NCBI GenBank assembly: GCA_905182985.1
Contig: CAJJDN010000021.1
Span: 685,702 to 716,145, forward strand
DNA: 30,444 nt
Direction: 5' to 3'
Origin: Paramecium sonneborni
Taxonomy: Eukaryota > Ciliophora > Oligohymenophorea > Peniculida > Parameciidae
This document shows, one piece after another, positions 1 to 12,339 of the stretch; position 1 is the first letter of the stretch; each line of letters opens with the position of its first letter. The notes beneath the pieces are model-generated. The model did not search any database and was not told the DNA's origin. It saw nothing but the letters and a program-made list of their open reading frames with translations. Position numbers and translations under genes: made by a program.

Positions 1-10
1 TATATATATA

Positions 11-612
11 AAATGCTAATCAATATTGATAAGTATTAAAGAAAAACTATTAAGAACTCTTCATCAATAGTCTTAAAAATTTAATTTGGAGAAAAAAAGA
101 GTTTTAATTTTTTTCTATTTTGAATGATAATAGTAATGTAATTTCAATTTAAAATTGATAGGTTTAGAATAAAAGCCATATATTTAAAAATATAGCTTCA
201 AATCATGGATAGTCATTTTCATCTTCTTATAAGTAATTAGTTTTTAATAGTTCTTTAAACTATCTAAATTCAATTACTCCTGATCCATCAGTATCAACTT
301 CTTTAACTAATTCTTCAATGTCAATCGTTAATTCAAATTCATTCTTAATTATTCTAATCAATTTCTCTGGATCAACATTTCCTGTAGTGTCTTCATTTCC
401 TCAATCTCTATAAATGTATCAATCATATCTTAATCATTATCTTCTATCCCAGCATAGTCTAGAAAACAGTTCCAAAAAAATCTTTAAATTTTCTGCGTCC
501 ATAATTTTCATCAACAATTCACTCATAAACTTATGAGCTTTTTGAGGTTTTATTTCAATTCCTTCATTTTTAAAGCAATTTCTAAATCTTCTGCCATTAT
601 TTCCCCTGTTTA
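11..612 (-). pseudogene. Broken, 5'-truncated copy of the EF-hand gene at 11753-12262
   Basis: Reading the minus strand, this stretch is a diverged duplicate of the intact EF-hand gene at 11753-12262 and its 3' flank. The last codons and the TGA (at 203-205) match, and so does the fourth EF-hand region. The reading frame is broken. Relative to the intact copy it has about a 1-bp loss near 398, a 5-bp loss near 458 and a 1-bp gain near 474. Similarity fades near 612, so the first coding exon of the intact gene is missing. The 3' non-coding flank is also similar, down to about base 11. I infer a pseudogene left by a segmental duplication. Sequencing error is less likely because several independent indels are present. 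Confidence 0.8.
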
Positions 613-640
613 ACACGAACAACGATTCTAAAAACAATAA

Positions 641-725
641 TATTATTGTAATTATAATTATTTAAAATGAGGCTAATCTATGTTATTTTTATTGTTAAAA
701 TTATATAAATTAAATAAATAAATCA
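641..725. promoter_or_regulatory. Short AT-only upstream region of the giant gene
   Basis: Only about 85 bases separate the end of detectable EF-hand homology from the chosen ATG of the giant gene. An upstream ATG at 667 opens a hydrophobic 20-codon frame that hits TGA at 727 in another frame, so I did not use it. No specific promoter motif is recognisable. Confidence 0.3.
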
Positions 726-3700
726 ATGATGCTTTTAATTTTAATTATGCTTGCTGAAATTAGATCATCATAATCTAACTAGGATGGACAGCTCAATTAT
801 TTAAACTTTCCCATGATCAGTTTATAAAGTGAATAAGTTATTGGAAGTTTTTCAAAATATTCAGTTCTGAATAATATTCAACATTTAGGGAATAGACAGA
901 AACAAGATTCCCATAAATACTTAATATATATGGCAAAATAAGTAAAAACTTTAGAGCTTAGGATAACATATTATGCTGACTTTCTAATAAACCTCAAAAG
1001 AATTGATCATTATTTTATTGTTTAATGTTGCTCGAATACTTATTTTGAAGCCTAATTTAGTATAAACACCTTAAATTATGAGGGAAAATGGTGTTTATAG
1101 TATTTGTACTTTAAGGATGAAACAGAATTAATAATTGGGTTAGATTGTGGTGATTAAAATTAATTCAAAAGTTATTAAAGTGATATAGATTGCTTTTAAG
1201 ACCTAATATATATTAATGGATAGAGTATTTAAGTATTTTATTAATTTATAATAGATTTTGAATTAGGAATATTAATCAAATTTAAATCTAATTAATTTTC
1301 CAGGATAGGTGAAGATATTTTAACTATAAAACTTTATGCTTTTAACTGAATATAAAAAAGAGTTTTTGAATGGCATTAGTTAAAAATTAACAGTTAATCC
1401 ATTTATTAATTATTTATAATTCTCTTCGGAAAATATTGCGAATTATGTTAGTTAACTAAGTTTTAGTAATAGTTATGATATTCAATTCTGGTCAAAAATA
1501 AACATTAAAGATATTTATTAAAAATAAATTTGTATACTTTAAATAAAACCTTATGTTGTTAAATTTAGTCTAGACTTAAAGATATTTTAATTAAGTTTTA
1601 TAAAATAATAAGAATAATGGTCTTACATTATTGAATATTATTCATATAGCTACCCTTATATAATAGACATAGATTTAATAAACGAATTAAAAAAAAGTTT
1701 CTCTTAAAATATTGAAGAGGAAGTGATCACTTAATGGCATTTTGTATAAATTAAATATGTATTGGATACTCTTTAATTTTAATTGAATAGTTTTATAAAA
1801 AATAAAAAATATGAGTTGAAATTTGAATAGATTTATTAATTTACAGATATAATAATAGCCTTTTAATTTGGAGAGAATGATAACAACAGAATAGAGGGAG
1901 AAGTAGCTTAATTTAACTATTACAATTATGTCAATCTAACCAGTGAATAAGATGATGAAGAATAACAAAAAGTTTGTCATTATTCTTGTTTAAATTGTTG
2001 GGGCCCTTTTTATAACCACTGTTTATCTTGTTTGGAATCAAATAATCGGATATTTGATTAATAAGCTAATACTTGCAGATGTAAATTGTGGTATTTAGAG
2101 GAAAAACAAGCCAAATGTTATGGATTAGAAGATATTGAATTTATTAAGGAGACCTTTGAGTATTTATCTAAAGATGATAGATATGAATCTGAAGATTAAG
2201 ATATAATATGTGCGTTTGGGTATTTTCAATTAAATGGCATTTGCATGTAATGGTATTTATTTTTCATTAAAAATAGTCCTTCTGCTACTTAAAAGGGAAT
2301 GATTAATTGTATAGAATGTTTAGTAAATCCTTAACAATGGCTAAAGAATGGAATCTGTTTCAAACGCTATTAACAATAGATTGGATCTTTAAATAATGTA
2401 TATTAATAATACAGTATAACATCAAAATTACGAGAACAGTATTTTGTTGTAAATGAAGAAGTGGTCGCTTGTGATGGATGCGAAATTTGTGAAAGATTCG
2501 ATAAAGATTATTGCTTTTTATATGTAGACAAACATTTAGATTAAGATGTATACATATATTGCCAATATGGTGAGTTCTAAATGGATGTGAAAAAATGTTT
2601 TGATAATTATTAAAATAAAGCTAATAATTATAAATGTAATTAATATTGTGGTGATTGTATAATTGGAAAATGCTAATTTTGTAAAGATCCTTCGAAATAT
2701 TTTATGGATATTTTTGGAATTTGTAGATTATGTAATATTAAAAATTGCAAATACTGTTTTTAATATAATTTATTGGACAAAAATTAAGTTTCTCCTTTGA
2801 AAGATGAAATTTCATAAAATGAAGAAGACTACGTTATCGCTTGCTCATTATGTTTTTCAGGATATATTTTCGATTTTTCAATTAATCAATGTATAGAATA
2901 TATTGCAGATAATTATTGCATTGATGGTTTTATTATAGAAGACTAGTTTATCTGTACTAAAACTCTCTTATCTAAATCAGAAATATCAAATAATATAGCA
3001 ATCGAGTTTAGTAATTGTTAACAATACTATTCTAGTTGTTCTAAATGCTTCTAAGACTTTTTTGGAATGATCACATGCACAGAATGTGCGTATGGTTATT
3101 ATCTTAATTTTTTGAATGGCATTTGCTATTCTTGTTCAGCTAAATTCAACAATTCAAAAATATGCTAAATGAAAACTTCCTCGAATGATAATTGGAAAAA
3201 TTAAGTACATAGCTTTTATACAAATTTTAAACCCAATAAGATTCCAATTCATTTAAAAGGGTTTTATTTTATCTAATATTATGAAATTTTGAAATGCGAA
3301 GATGGCTATGAAACAGAAGCTTTCGTTTGTTTAAAACTCAAAAATAAAGATTGTCTTGAACATGATGGAAGAGCGAGTGATTGTAAAGTTTGCAAAAATA
3401 GTTTTGATGATCTTCCAGTTCTATCTTATTTTGATTATCAATGTTAACCATGCCCTTATCCTTGTTAAGTATGTTAAAAAATGTCTTTAGATTCAGTATC
3501 AGAAATTAATCCATATTTTATTGTAAATGAACAATCCATTAATCAGACTCATTTTTGTCTTTTGAATTTTAATGAAAATTAAACATTTATTGAAACTCAA
3601 ACAGGATAAATTAGAGGTAGGGATTTAGCTTAAAGAAGATATTTTATAAAATTGGAGCATTTAAATTTTCCATCTCTTCAAAATCCCGTTAAAAAATTTG

Positions 3701-6700
3701 ATTTTTCTTCGTTGAATTTGTTAAAAAGAATTAAGCCTGCAGTTTTTATATAAAAACATAATAGTAAAACTGATTCGGCATCCTTTAATATAAGGGAATA
3801 AATATTTTCCTTGAAAAATTCAACTTATATATATGATGGATACAATGACAGCCAACATGAAAAATAATTTGTAATAGTGAATTAATCCACTGTCAATTTA
3901 AGAAATATTAATATTTTTCATTCATCAAATAGTTTTTATTTACATACAAAATTTGGCTTATCTATATTTATAAGAAACATTTCAATCTCAAATTTAAATT
4001 TAGAAAAAACTATTTTTTTAATTTCATAAGCAACTAGTATTTATATTCATACAATTCTTTTGTTGAATTTGAGGCTAATAAATTAACCTCTATTTTTCAT
4101 CCAACATTATCCAAATCAATCAAAACATAAATTTTATATACATATAGAAAATATTGTAATTTTTGAAAGTAGCTTTATAAATACTACAATTTTTTAATTT
4201 TTTTTAGAAAGTGAATTAAACTTTTCATACATAGATATAAATTCTATAAACGTAGTAAATACCTAGTTTGAAAATGCTTCTNTGCATTGATGGTTTTATT
4301 ATAGAAGACTAGTTTATCTGTACTAAAACTCTCTTATCTAAATCAGAAATATCAAATAATATAGCAATCGAGTTTAGTAATTGTTAACAATACTATTCTA
4401 GTTGTTCTAAATGCTTCTAAGACTTTTTTGGAATGATCACATGCACAGAATGTGAGTATGGTTATTATCTTAATTTTTTGAATGGCATTTGCTATTCGTG
4501 TTCAGCTAAATTCAACAATTCAAAAATATGCGAAATGAAAACTTCCTTGAATGATGATTGGAAAAATTAAGTTCATAGCTTTTATGCAAATTTTAAACCC
4601 AATAAGATTCCAATTCTTAGATAAGGGTATTATTCTTTCGAATTTTATGAAATTTTGAAATGCGAAGATGGCTATGAAACAGAAGCTTTCGTTTGTTTAA
4701 AACTCAAAAATAAAGATTGTCTTGAACATGATGGAAGAGCGAGTGATTGTAAAGTTTGCAAAAATAGTTTTGATGATCTTCCAGTTCTATCTTATTTTGA
4801 TTATCAATGTTAACCATGCCCTTATCCTTGTTAAGTATGTTAAAAAATGTCTTTAGATTCAGTATCAGAAATTAATCCATATTTTATTGTAAATGAACAA
4901 TCCATTAATCAGACTCATTTTTGTCTTTTGAATTTTAATGAAAATTAAACATTTATTGAAACTCAAACAGGATAAATTAGAGGTAGGGATTTAGCTTAAA
5001 GAAGATATTTTATAAAATTGGAGCATTTAAATTTTCCATCTCTTCAAAATCCCGTTAAAAAATTTGATTTTTCTTCGTTGAATTTGTTAAAAAGAATTAA
5101 GCCTGCAGTTTTTATATAAAAACATAATAGTTAAACTGATTCGGCATCCTTTAATATAAGGGAATAAATATTTTCCTTGAAAAATTCAACTTATATATAT
5201 GATGGATACAATGACAGCCAACATGAAAAATAATTTGTAATAGTGAATTAATCCACTGTCAATTTAAGAAATATTAATATTTTTCATTCATCAAATAGTT
5301 TTTATTTACATACAAAATTTGGCTTATCTATATTTATAAGAAACATTTCAATCTCAAATTTAAATTTAGAAAAAACTATTTTTTTAATTTCATAAGCAAC
5401 TAGTATTTATATTCATACAATTCTTTTGTTGAATTTGAAGCTAATAAATTAACCTCTATTTTTCATCCATCATTATCCAAATCAATCAAAACATAAATTT
5501 TATATACATATAGAAAATATTGTAATTTTTGAAAGTAGCTTTATAAATACTACAATTTTTTAATTTTTTTTAGAAAGTGAATTAAACTTTTCATACATAG
5601 ATATAAATTCTATAAACGTAGTAAATACCTAGTTTGAAAATGCTTCTATACTAGATATCAATTCAAAAATTTTTAATACTTCTTATTCAGCAGGAAAAAT
5701 TTTATTTAAGAACTCTAAATTAATTAATAGTGCTTTATTTAGAATTCCTACCTAAAATGTTGTATTCATTTAGAATTTAGATATTTCTTAATGTTAATTT
5801 TCTGATAGCATTATAATATCATCAATCTCCTCATTTGATATATAAAATATCACTATTTTTTAAAGTTCTTTTATAAATAGCAGCTTGATTGTATTTACCT
5901 AATTATTTTAATAAAATGGATGCAACCATTTTATTTACAACCTAACATTAGATACTTTAAACTTCTGTGAATCTACTTTGATTTCTATTAAAAATGAAAA
6001 AGATTTATCAGGATAAATAAAAATGTAAAACTTAAAGATTTAAAACATATCATCTTCTTGTTAAAATTCTTGTAGTTCTAGTAAGTGTATTTTTTCAATA
6101 AGCAGTTATAAGATTTTGATTGAAAATGTTTTAATAAACAATAGAAATAGATTTTGGTATTTTTGCCTTTAAAAGTTAACATACACAAATTTTAATAATT
6201 TTTCAATTTAAGAAGATAACCTGTTCTCTCATTAATAATTATTAGAGAAAATTTAGTTGCTTAAAAAAACCTTAAATCAAGAATTAGAAAGCTGTGGAGT
6301 TATTTTTGTTCAAGATTTTATAAATATTCAAATGAACAATTTGCAATTTTAGAATCAATTTATTTTAAATTCTGCGTTAATATTATTGGTATCAAAAGGC
6401 AGAGCATTAAATTAATAAAAAATTATAATTAACTCTTTATCGCTTCTAAATAACTATTTAATTAAATCAGAAAGCACTTAATTTACGAGTTTAATTTATA
6501 TAAATTCTGAGTATTTTTGTGAGACTATGATTAATTAATCCACTTTTTAGAATAATTTGATTATTCATTTATTAGAAGATTATTCATTTATTTCCCCTGG
6601 ACTTATTTATGTTAAAATTTATTAATCAAATGTCTACTTGTATAAAAACATCTTTCATGAAAATACAATTTTGAACACATCAAATTCTTTAATCTTTTTG

Positions 6701-9700
6701 AATTCTTATTAAGTAAATATTAAAGAATTCAAAGTCTCAAATATAAACTAAAATCAACAATTTTAAGATATATCTTGTAAATCTGTAGGTGGATTAATAT
6801 TTTCAAAAACAGAATTTTTTTTTATGGATAATTCAGTTTTTGAAAATACATTTGCTTATTAAGCATCATGCTTTTTTTTGGAATTGAACAAGCTAGGGAT
6901 TGTTAAGTTGAATAATATTGTTTTTGAAAATGCAAAAAGTTGGTCTCAATATTCAGAAAACGCAGTTGGAGGATGCTTAGGTCTAAATTCTATGAATTCA
7001 AATTTAAATTTAAATTTAAATAAAATCAAAGTCAAAAATTGTATAAGTAAAGATTCAAACGGATTTTTATATATGATTCCATCTAAAATAAACAATTAAA
7101 TTAATTTCAATGATATTCAATTTATTAATGTGTTCTCCATGAGTAAATTAATATTTGATTTTGATTTTTAATCAACCAATCAGAATAATAATGTAAAACT
7201 TTAGAATATAATTATAATACTAGATGAGATTTATTATTATGAGAGTTTTAGTGGAATTATTAAATAGTTCAACTAAATTCAAAATAGCATTATGTTAATT
7301 TTTAATAGGTAAAAAAATCAAATAATTTTAGTAATATTTAAATAAATAATCTATATTTTGAAGGGATTTCTCCTGAATCACTGTTAGTTCTTCAATTTTC
7401 TAATTCAATTTCATTAAGAAACCTTCACTTAAATTAAATAAATTCATTAGGAAATAATCTAATATCAATATCAAATAAGGAAACACTGCTTTCTGAAACT
7501 TTATAAAAAAAGATATTCTTAAATATAGTTATAACAAACTTAACTATAATTAAATCTTAATTTACAGAGAATAGAATGAGCAACAATCGTATATAATCTT
7601 TGTTAAGCATAATAATTTAAAAAATACATTCAAAGTAGAAAATATAAATATTGTTGGCAAATATAAAATTAACAGAAAATTTATGTTAAAATTGCTAAAA
7701 TGGTTTGATATATTTAAAATTAGATTAAAATGTATAAAAATGTAAACTAAAAGAATTTTTTCTATACAAAAACAATTGTGGATAATCTGGGTGTTTATTT
7801 GTAGATTAAAGTATATTAGTTGAATTGGTTGACAGTATGTTCATTTCGAATATTAATAATAGAAATGGAGTAACTAATTTATAAATAAATAATTTTATTG
7901 GGAAAAATCTTTTTTATTTAAGTAATATTGGTATATTTGGCGGAGGTCTAAGTTATAAATCTATGAATGAATTAAGCAATTTGAAAAAAATTTTTTTTAT
8001 AAATAATTCTGCAGATGTTGGAGGAGCAATATACATAGAAGATACTAGAGTATCACCTAACTCATTATCATAAATACTCTTTTTTGAAAATTAAGCCAAA
8101 GATCTAACTTAAAATGTTAGAGAATAACCTAGTCATTTATAATTGTCAGTGTTTGGAAAGAATATCATGACTATTCGGGATTTAAATTTAGGTAGGCCAA
8201 ATTTTACAAAGTATAATACTCAAAATTTTATTTATATTCCAAGTGGATAAAAGATAGGATATTATGAATAATCCTTATCAAATAAAGAAATTTTTAATTA
8301 AATCTATAATTTAAAACTTTAGATTTTACCCATTAATACTTTAGGTGAAATTTAAATTAATTAACTTAATTCAGAATGCATACTTGATTTATCAGAATAT
8401 GTTAACTACAAAAATACAATCATAACTAAAGCTGACTAATAAATTTAAAGAATTTCTTATAATAATAANCACTGTTAGTTCTTCAATTTTCTAATTCAAT
8501 TTCATTAAGAAACCTTCACTTAAATTAAATAAATTCATTAGGAAATAATCTAATATCAATATCAAATAAGGAAACACTGCTTTCTGAAACTTTATAAAAA
8601 AAGATATTCTTAAATATAGTTATAACAAACTTAACTATAATTAAATCTTAATTTACAGAGAATAGAATGAGCAACAATCGTATATAATCTTTGTTAAGCA
8701 TAATAATTTAAAAAATACATTCAAAGTAGAAAATATAAATATTGTTGGCAAATATAAAATTAACAGAAAATTTATGTTAAAATTGCTAAAATGGTTTGAT
8801 ATATTTAAAATTAGATTAAAATGTATAAAAATGTAAACTAAAAGAATTTTTTCTATACAAAAACAATTGTGGATAATCTGGGTGTTTATTTGTAGATTAA
8901 AGTATATTAGTTGAATTGGTTGACAGTATGTTCATTTCGAATATTAATAATAGAAATGGAGTAACTAATTTATAAATAAATAATTTTATTGGGAAAAATC
9001 TTTTTTATTTAAGTAATATTGGTATATTTGGCGGAGGTCTAAGTTATAAATCTATGAATGAATTAAGCAATTTGAAAAAAATTTTTTTTATAAATAATTC
9101 TGCAGATGTTGGAGGAGCAATATACATAGAAGATACTAGAGTATCACCTAACTCATTATCATAAATACTCTTTTTTGAAAATTAAGCCAAAGATCTAACT
9201 TAAAATGTTAGAGAATAACCTAGTCATTTATAATTGTCAGTGTTTGGAAAGAATATCATGACTATTCGGGATTTAAATTTAGGTAGGCCAAATTTTACAA
9301 AGTATAATACTCAAAATTTTATTTATATTCCAAGTGGATAAAAGATAGGATATTATGAATAATCCTTATCAAATAAAGAAATTTTTAATTAAATCTATAA
9401 TTTAAAACTTTAGATTTTACCCATTAATACTTTAGGTGAAATTTAAATTAATTAACTTAATTCAGAATGCATACTTGATTTATCAGAATATGTTAACTAC
9501 AAAAATACAATCATAACTAAAGCTGACTAATAAATTTAAAGAATTTCTTATAATAATAAAAGTCAATCCTATGATTTAGAAAATCAAACTATAATTCTAG
9601 ATCCTTATTCATAAGAAATTAAATTTTTACGATTTAAATTTATGTGTAATTGTATAAAAAATGAAAATTATACTTTCTAATTCAACACAAAAAGTTTTGC

Positions 9701-11484
9701 TTGCAAAATGGGAGAATATTATTTTGATTCTCAGTGTTTGTTGTGTGATTATAAGAAGGGCTTTTATTCTGTGGAATTTAAAGCATAAAATTGTTAGAAA
9801 GTAGATCCAAAAATCATTAAATCTAATACAATAAATAATATCGAATTATAACCTGGATATTGGAGACCAAATATCAGAAGCCATTATATTTCTAAATGTT
9901 TGAAAAACATTAAAAATTGTTAAGGAGGATGGAAAACTGGAGACGATTTATGTAAAGAAGGATCTGTTGGGGCTTTATGTGAAGAATGTGATATTTATAA
10001 TTTTAGAGGGTTTGGTTAATTTTTTAAAAGTCAGAATTATTAATGTATACTTTGTGGTGAATAAGCTGGAGTAATTTTGTCTAGTTTTTTTACACATATA
10101 GCGTAAATAATTGATTAATTTTAGAGCTATTATTTCAATATATTTGACTGTCATCAGTGTAAATAGTATCTTTAAAAGTTTTAAATTACTTAGAAACGCA
10201 ACAAAATATTACAAAATCATATTTTATAGTAATTTAGGTAATTTAACTTAAACTTCTTTAGATTAATCTGCAGTTCTTATTAAGATGATAATTAACTATT
10301 GTTAAATAATAGTTAGTATGAAATCATTTTAAACAGATTTGTACCTCAATCTTACAGATATTTTATTACCAATAAGTAATCCTATAGGAAGCTCGACCTT
10401 TTCCTATGATTGTTATTTCGCCACACAATAAGAAATTAAAATAATTTATCTAACTTAAATAATGTATTTAATGTTACCAGCTTTACACTATTTATTCTTT
10501 TTAACTAGCTATTTAATTTTAGTTATTAATCATAAGATGCAATTTTCTTCAACAATATATATTACAGCCCTAATCTATTTATTTTTTTACACATAACCTA
10601 ACATAATATAATAATTTGGAGGGTTAATTGCTATGAGAACTATATCGAAGATTGATTATATCAAAATAAACACTTAGTATTTATATCATACTTAGGAACA
10701 TTTAAATTGGATTAAATTTTTTATTGGTCCTGTTTTATTTATTTTTGGAAGCATCATTCCATTTCTATTATTGATTATACTCTACAAAATCAGGAAATAT
10801 ATTAATTTAGAGCAAACAAGAAAAATATGGGGTTATCTTTTTAATGATTACAAAGAAAATAGTTATTATTGGGAAATAATAAAAATATTTTAAAGAGAAT
10901 TGATAATGTTGTCATTAATAATCAACGAGGAAAGATTAATCATGAAAAGTGTAACCACTCTTATCGTTCTGCTTGTGTATTATTTAAGTATGCTTAAATT
11001 TCAGCCTTATTATGTTAAAGCTTTGAATAGGTTTGAATAAGAAAGTATACTTTTGTGTGGAATAATCATTATTTTAAATTCTCTGAATTGTTATACAATG
11101 TTGACTGAATCTTTAAATATTGATTTTCTCCTTTAGATTTTATAAATTATTTTTTCTATTTATTTTATCTTCACCATAATCAACAAAGTTATTCAAGTTT
11201 ATTACGAAAAATATGATGAAATATATGATTCATTTAGAATAAAAATATTATAGAGATTTCCAAAGATAGAATAAATTTTTCCTTCTTTAAGAAAGCTTCT
11301 GGTCTTAAGAAGCGAAAGAAAGTAGATTGTTCTTTTTAGATTTCAGCTAATTAAGAAAAAGATAATAAAAAATTTTAAATCTTAATAAACAGCAAATATA
11401 CGTAGAATCTTTATAGCTAGTCCATTAGTCACGGATTTTGGAGAATAAGCTTTCATTGTGAATAAACCAACTATCCTATTCTGA
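726..11484 (+). CDS. Giant ciliate membrane protein: Cys-rich and beta-helix-like ectodomain plus multi-pass C-terminus
   Basis: Function is unknown; this type is common in ciliates as very large 'transmembrane proteins'. The start ATG (726, with a second at 729) opens a hydrophobic signal peptide (MMLLILIMLAEIRS). Canonical introns lie at 1233-1254, 7309-7331 and 10103-10124. After the two assembly duplications (around 4282 and 8469) are collapsed, the frame is continuous to TGA 11482-11484 and gives 2744 residues. Cys-rich furin/growth-factor-receptor-like repeats occupy about residues 410-910 (e.g. CHYSCLNCWGPFYNHC). A long Asn/Ser/Ile-rich beta-helix-like region follows, with a POMP-like element (NNSADVGGAIYI) near 1956. 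A second Cys-rich block near 2150-2270 contains CKEGSVGALCEEC. About 7-8 membrane helices lie between about 2275 and 2650, then a basic tail of about 95 residues. A surface receptor or adhesin is my inference. As printed, the frame is out of register at both Ns. Confidence 0.85.
2917..4281 (+). repeat. Direct repeat, copy 1 (1365 bp), left of the single N at 4282
   Basis: This block of the giant gene is repeated at 4283-5647 with the same length and no net indel. The copies are nearly identical, but about 200 bp (3089-3282) carries many substitutions. The right edge is exactly the N. Most likely it is the end of one contig overlapping the next. Confidence 0.93.
4283..5647 (+). repeat. Direct repeat, copy 2 (1365 bp), right of the single N at 4282
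   Basis: Second copy of 2917-4281. The upstream frame runs into the N and then TGA within two codons (ntg cat tga), so the printed order is not one reading frame. Dropping one copy restores it. Confidence 0.93.
7379..8468 (+). repeat. Direct repeat, copy 1 (1090 bp), left of the single N at 8469
   Basis: The block is repeated at 8470-9559 and I saw no differences by eye. It carries the POMP-like element of the giant gene. The length is not a multiple of three, so a true tandem duplication would break the frame with or without the N. Confidence 0.95.
8470..9559 (+). repeat. Direct repeat, copy 2 (1090 bp), right of the single N at 8469
   Basis: Second copy of 7379-8468. It starts immediately after the N and continues uninterrupted into the unique 3' part of the giant gene. 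Confidence 0.95.
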
Positions 11485-11557
11485 AAAAGAATTATATAAA
11501 TATCCATAATTTGATAAATAAAATAATAAAATAATTAAAAATTATTTATAAATAAAA

Positions 11558-12165
11558 AATGCTAATATATATTTATAAATATTAAATAGAACTATTAAGA
11601 ACAATTATATCTGTATTTTGAAAACTTAATTCTCAGACAAAAAGAGATTTATTTTATTCAATTTCTATTTTGTATGATAATAGTAATGTAATTTTAATTT
11701 TTAATTAATAGGTTTAGAATTAAAGAAATATCTTTAAAAATATAGCTTCAAATCATGGATAGTCATTTTCATCTTCTTATAAGTAATTAGTTTTTAATAG
11801 TTCTTTAAACTCTCCAAATTCAATTACTCCTGATCCATCAGTATCAACTTCTTCAATTAATCCTTCAATGTCAATCGTTAATTCAAATTCATTCTTAATT
11901 AATCTAATCAACTTTTCTGCATCAACATTTCCTGTAGTGTCTTCATTTCCTCCCATAGCTACAAATGCATCAAACATATCTTAATCATCATCTTATAACC
12001 CAGCATATTTAAGTCTAGCAAACAGTCCCAAAAACTCTTTAAATTTTATGCGCCCATAATTTCCATCATCAATTTCACTTATTAATTTATGAACTTTGTG
12101 AGGTTTCTACTTTAATCCCACCATTTCTAAAGCAATCTCTAAATCATCTGCCATGATTTCTCCTT
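11558..12165. repeat. Segmental duplicate of 11-612 (EF-hand gene and its 3' flank)
   Basis: Homology to the left edge of the window starts about 74 bp after the stop of the giant gene and runs through the EF-hand gene to the start of its second exon. It includes non-coding sequence, such as a shared stretch ending just before the EF-hand stop. This indicates a duplicated genomic segment rather than a retrocopy. Confidence 0.8.
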
Positions 12166-12262
12166 CTCCTCTCTATTGATATTTATAATATCATTTTTTT
12201 ACATCATCCAAATCATTAAACGCTCTTTAACATTATTCAATATCTTCTTCAGATAAAGTCAT
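11753..12262 (-). CDS. Calmodulin-like EF-hand protein, 159 aa
   Basis: A small calcium-binding protein of the calmodulin/centrin superfamily. The ATG is at 12262. A 30-nt intron (12173-12202, GTA..TAG) interrupts it, with an in-frame TGA if retained. The stop is at 11753-11755. Four EF-hand-like segments can be laid out. The fourth (loop DTDGSGVIEFGE, about residues 130-141) is canonical for calcium binding. The first (DLDDRGEGEI) and third (GGNEDTTGNVDAEK) look degenerate, and the second (EIDDGNYGRIKFKE) keeps the shape with changed ligands. The partner is unknown. Such proteins often belong to ciliary or cortical complexes in ciliates, but nothing here proves that. The upstream minus-strand frame (12937 downwards) has no TGA before this ATG, so an N-terminal fusion cannot be ruled out. 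A broken copy lies at 11-612. Confidence 0.88.
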
Positions 12263-12339
12263 AATACATTATTTAAAATTTTATATATATTTTAGATTCA
12301 ATTCAATTTATACATTAAAATGCAGTAAAAAAAAACTTT

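Noticed and set aside
1309..1360. 52-nt GTG..AAG intron to explain a frame change in the giant gene
   Set aside because: A canonical 22-nt GTA..TAG intron at 1233-1254 explains the same change and fits the size of the other introns.
6878..7099. Separate small plus-strand gene
   Set aside because: It is an internal piece of the giant gene in the same frame, bounded only by TAA codons that are glutamine here.
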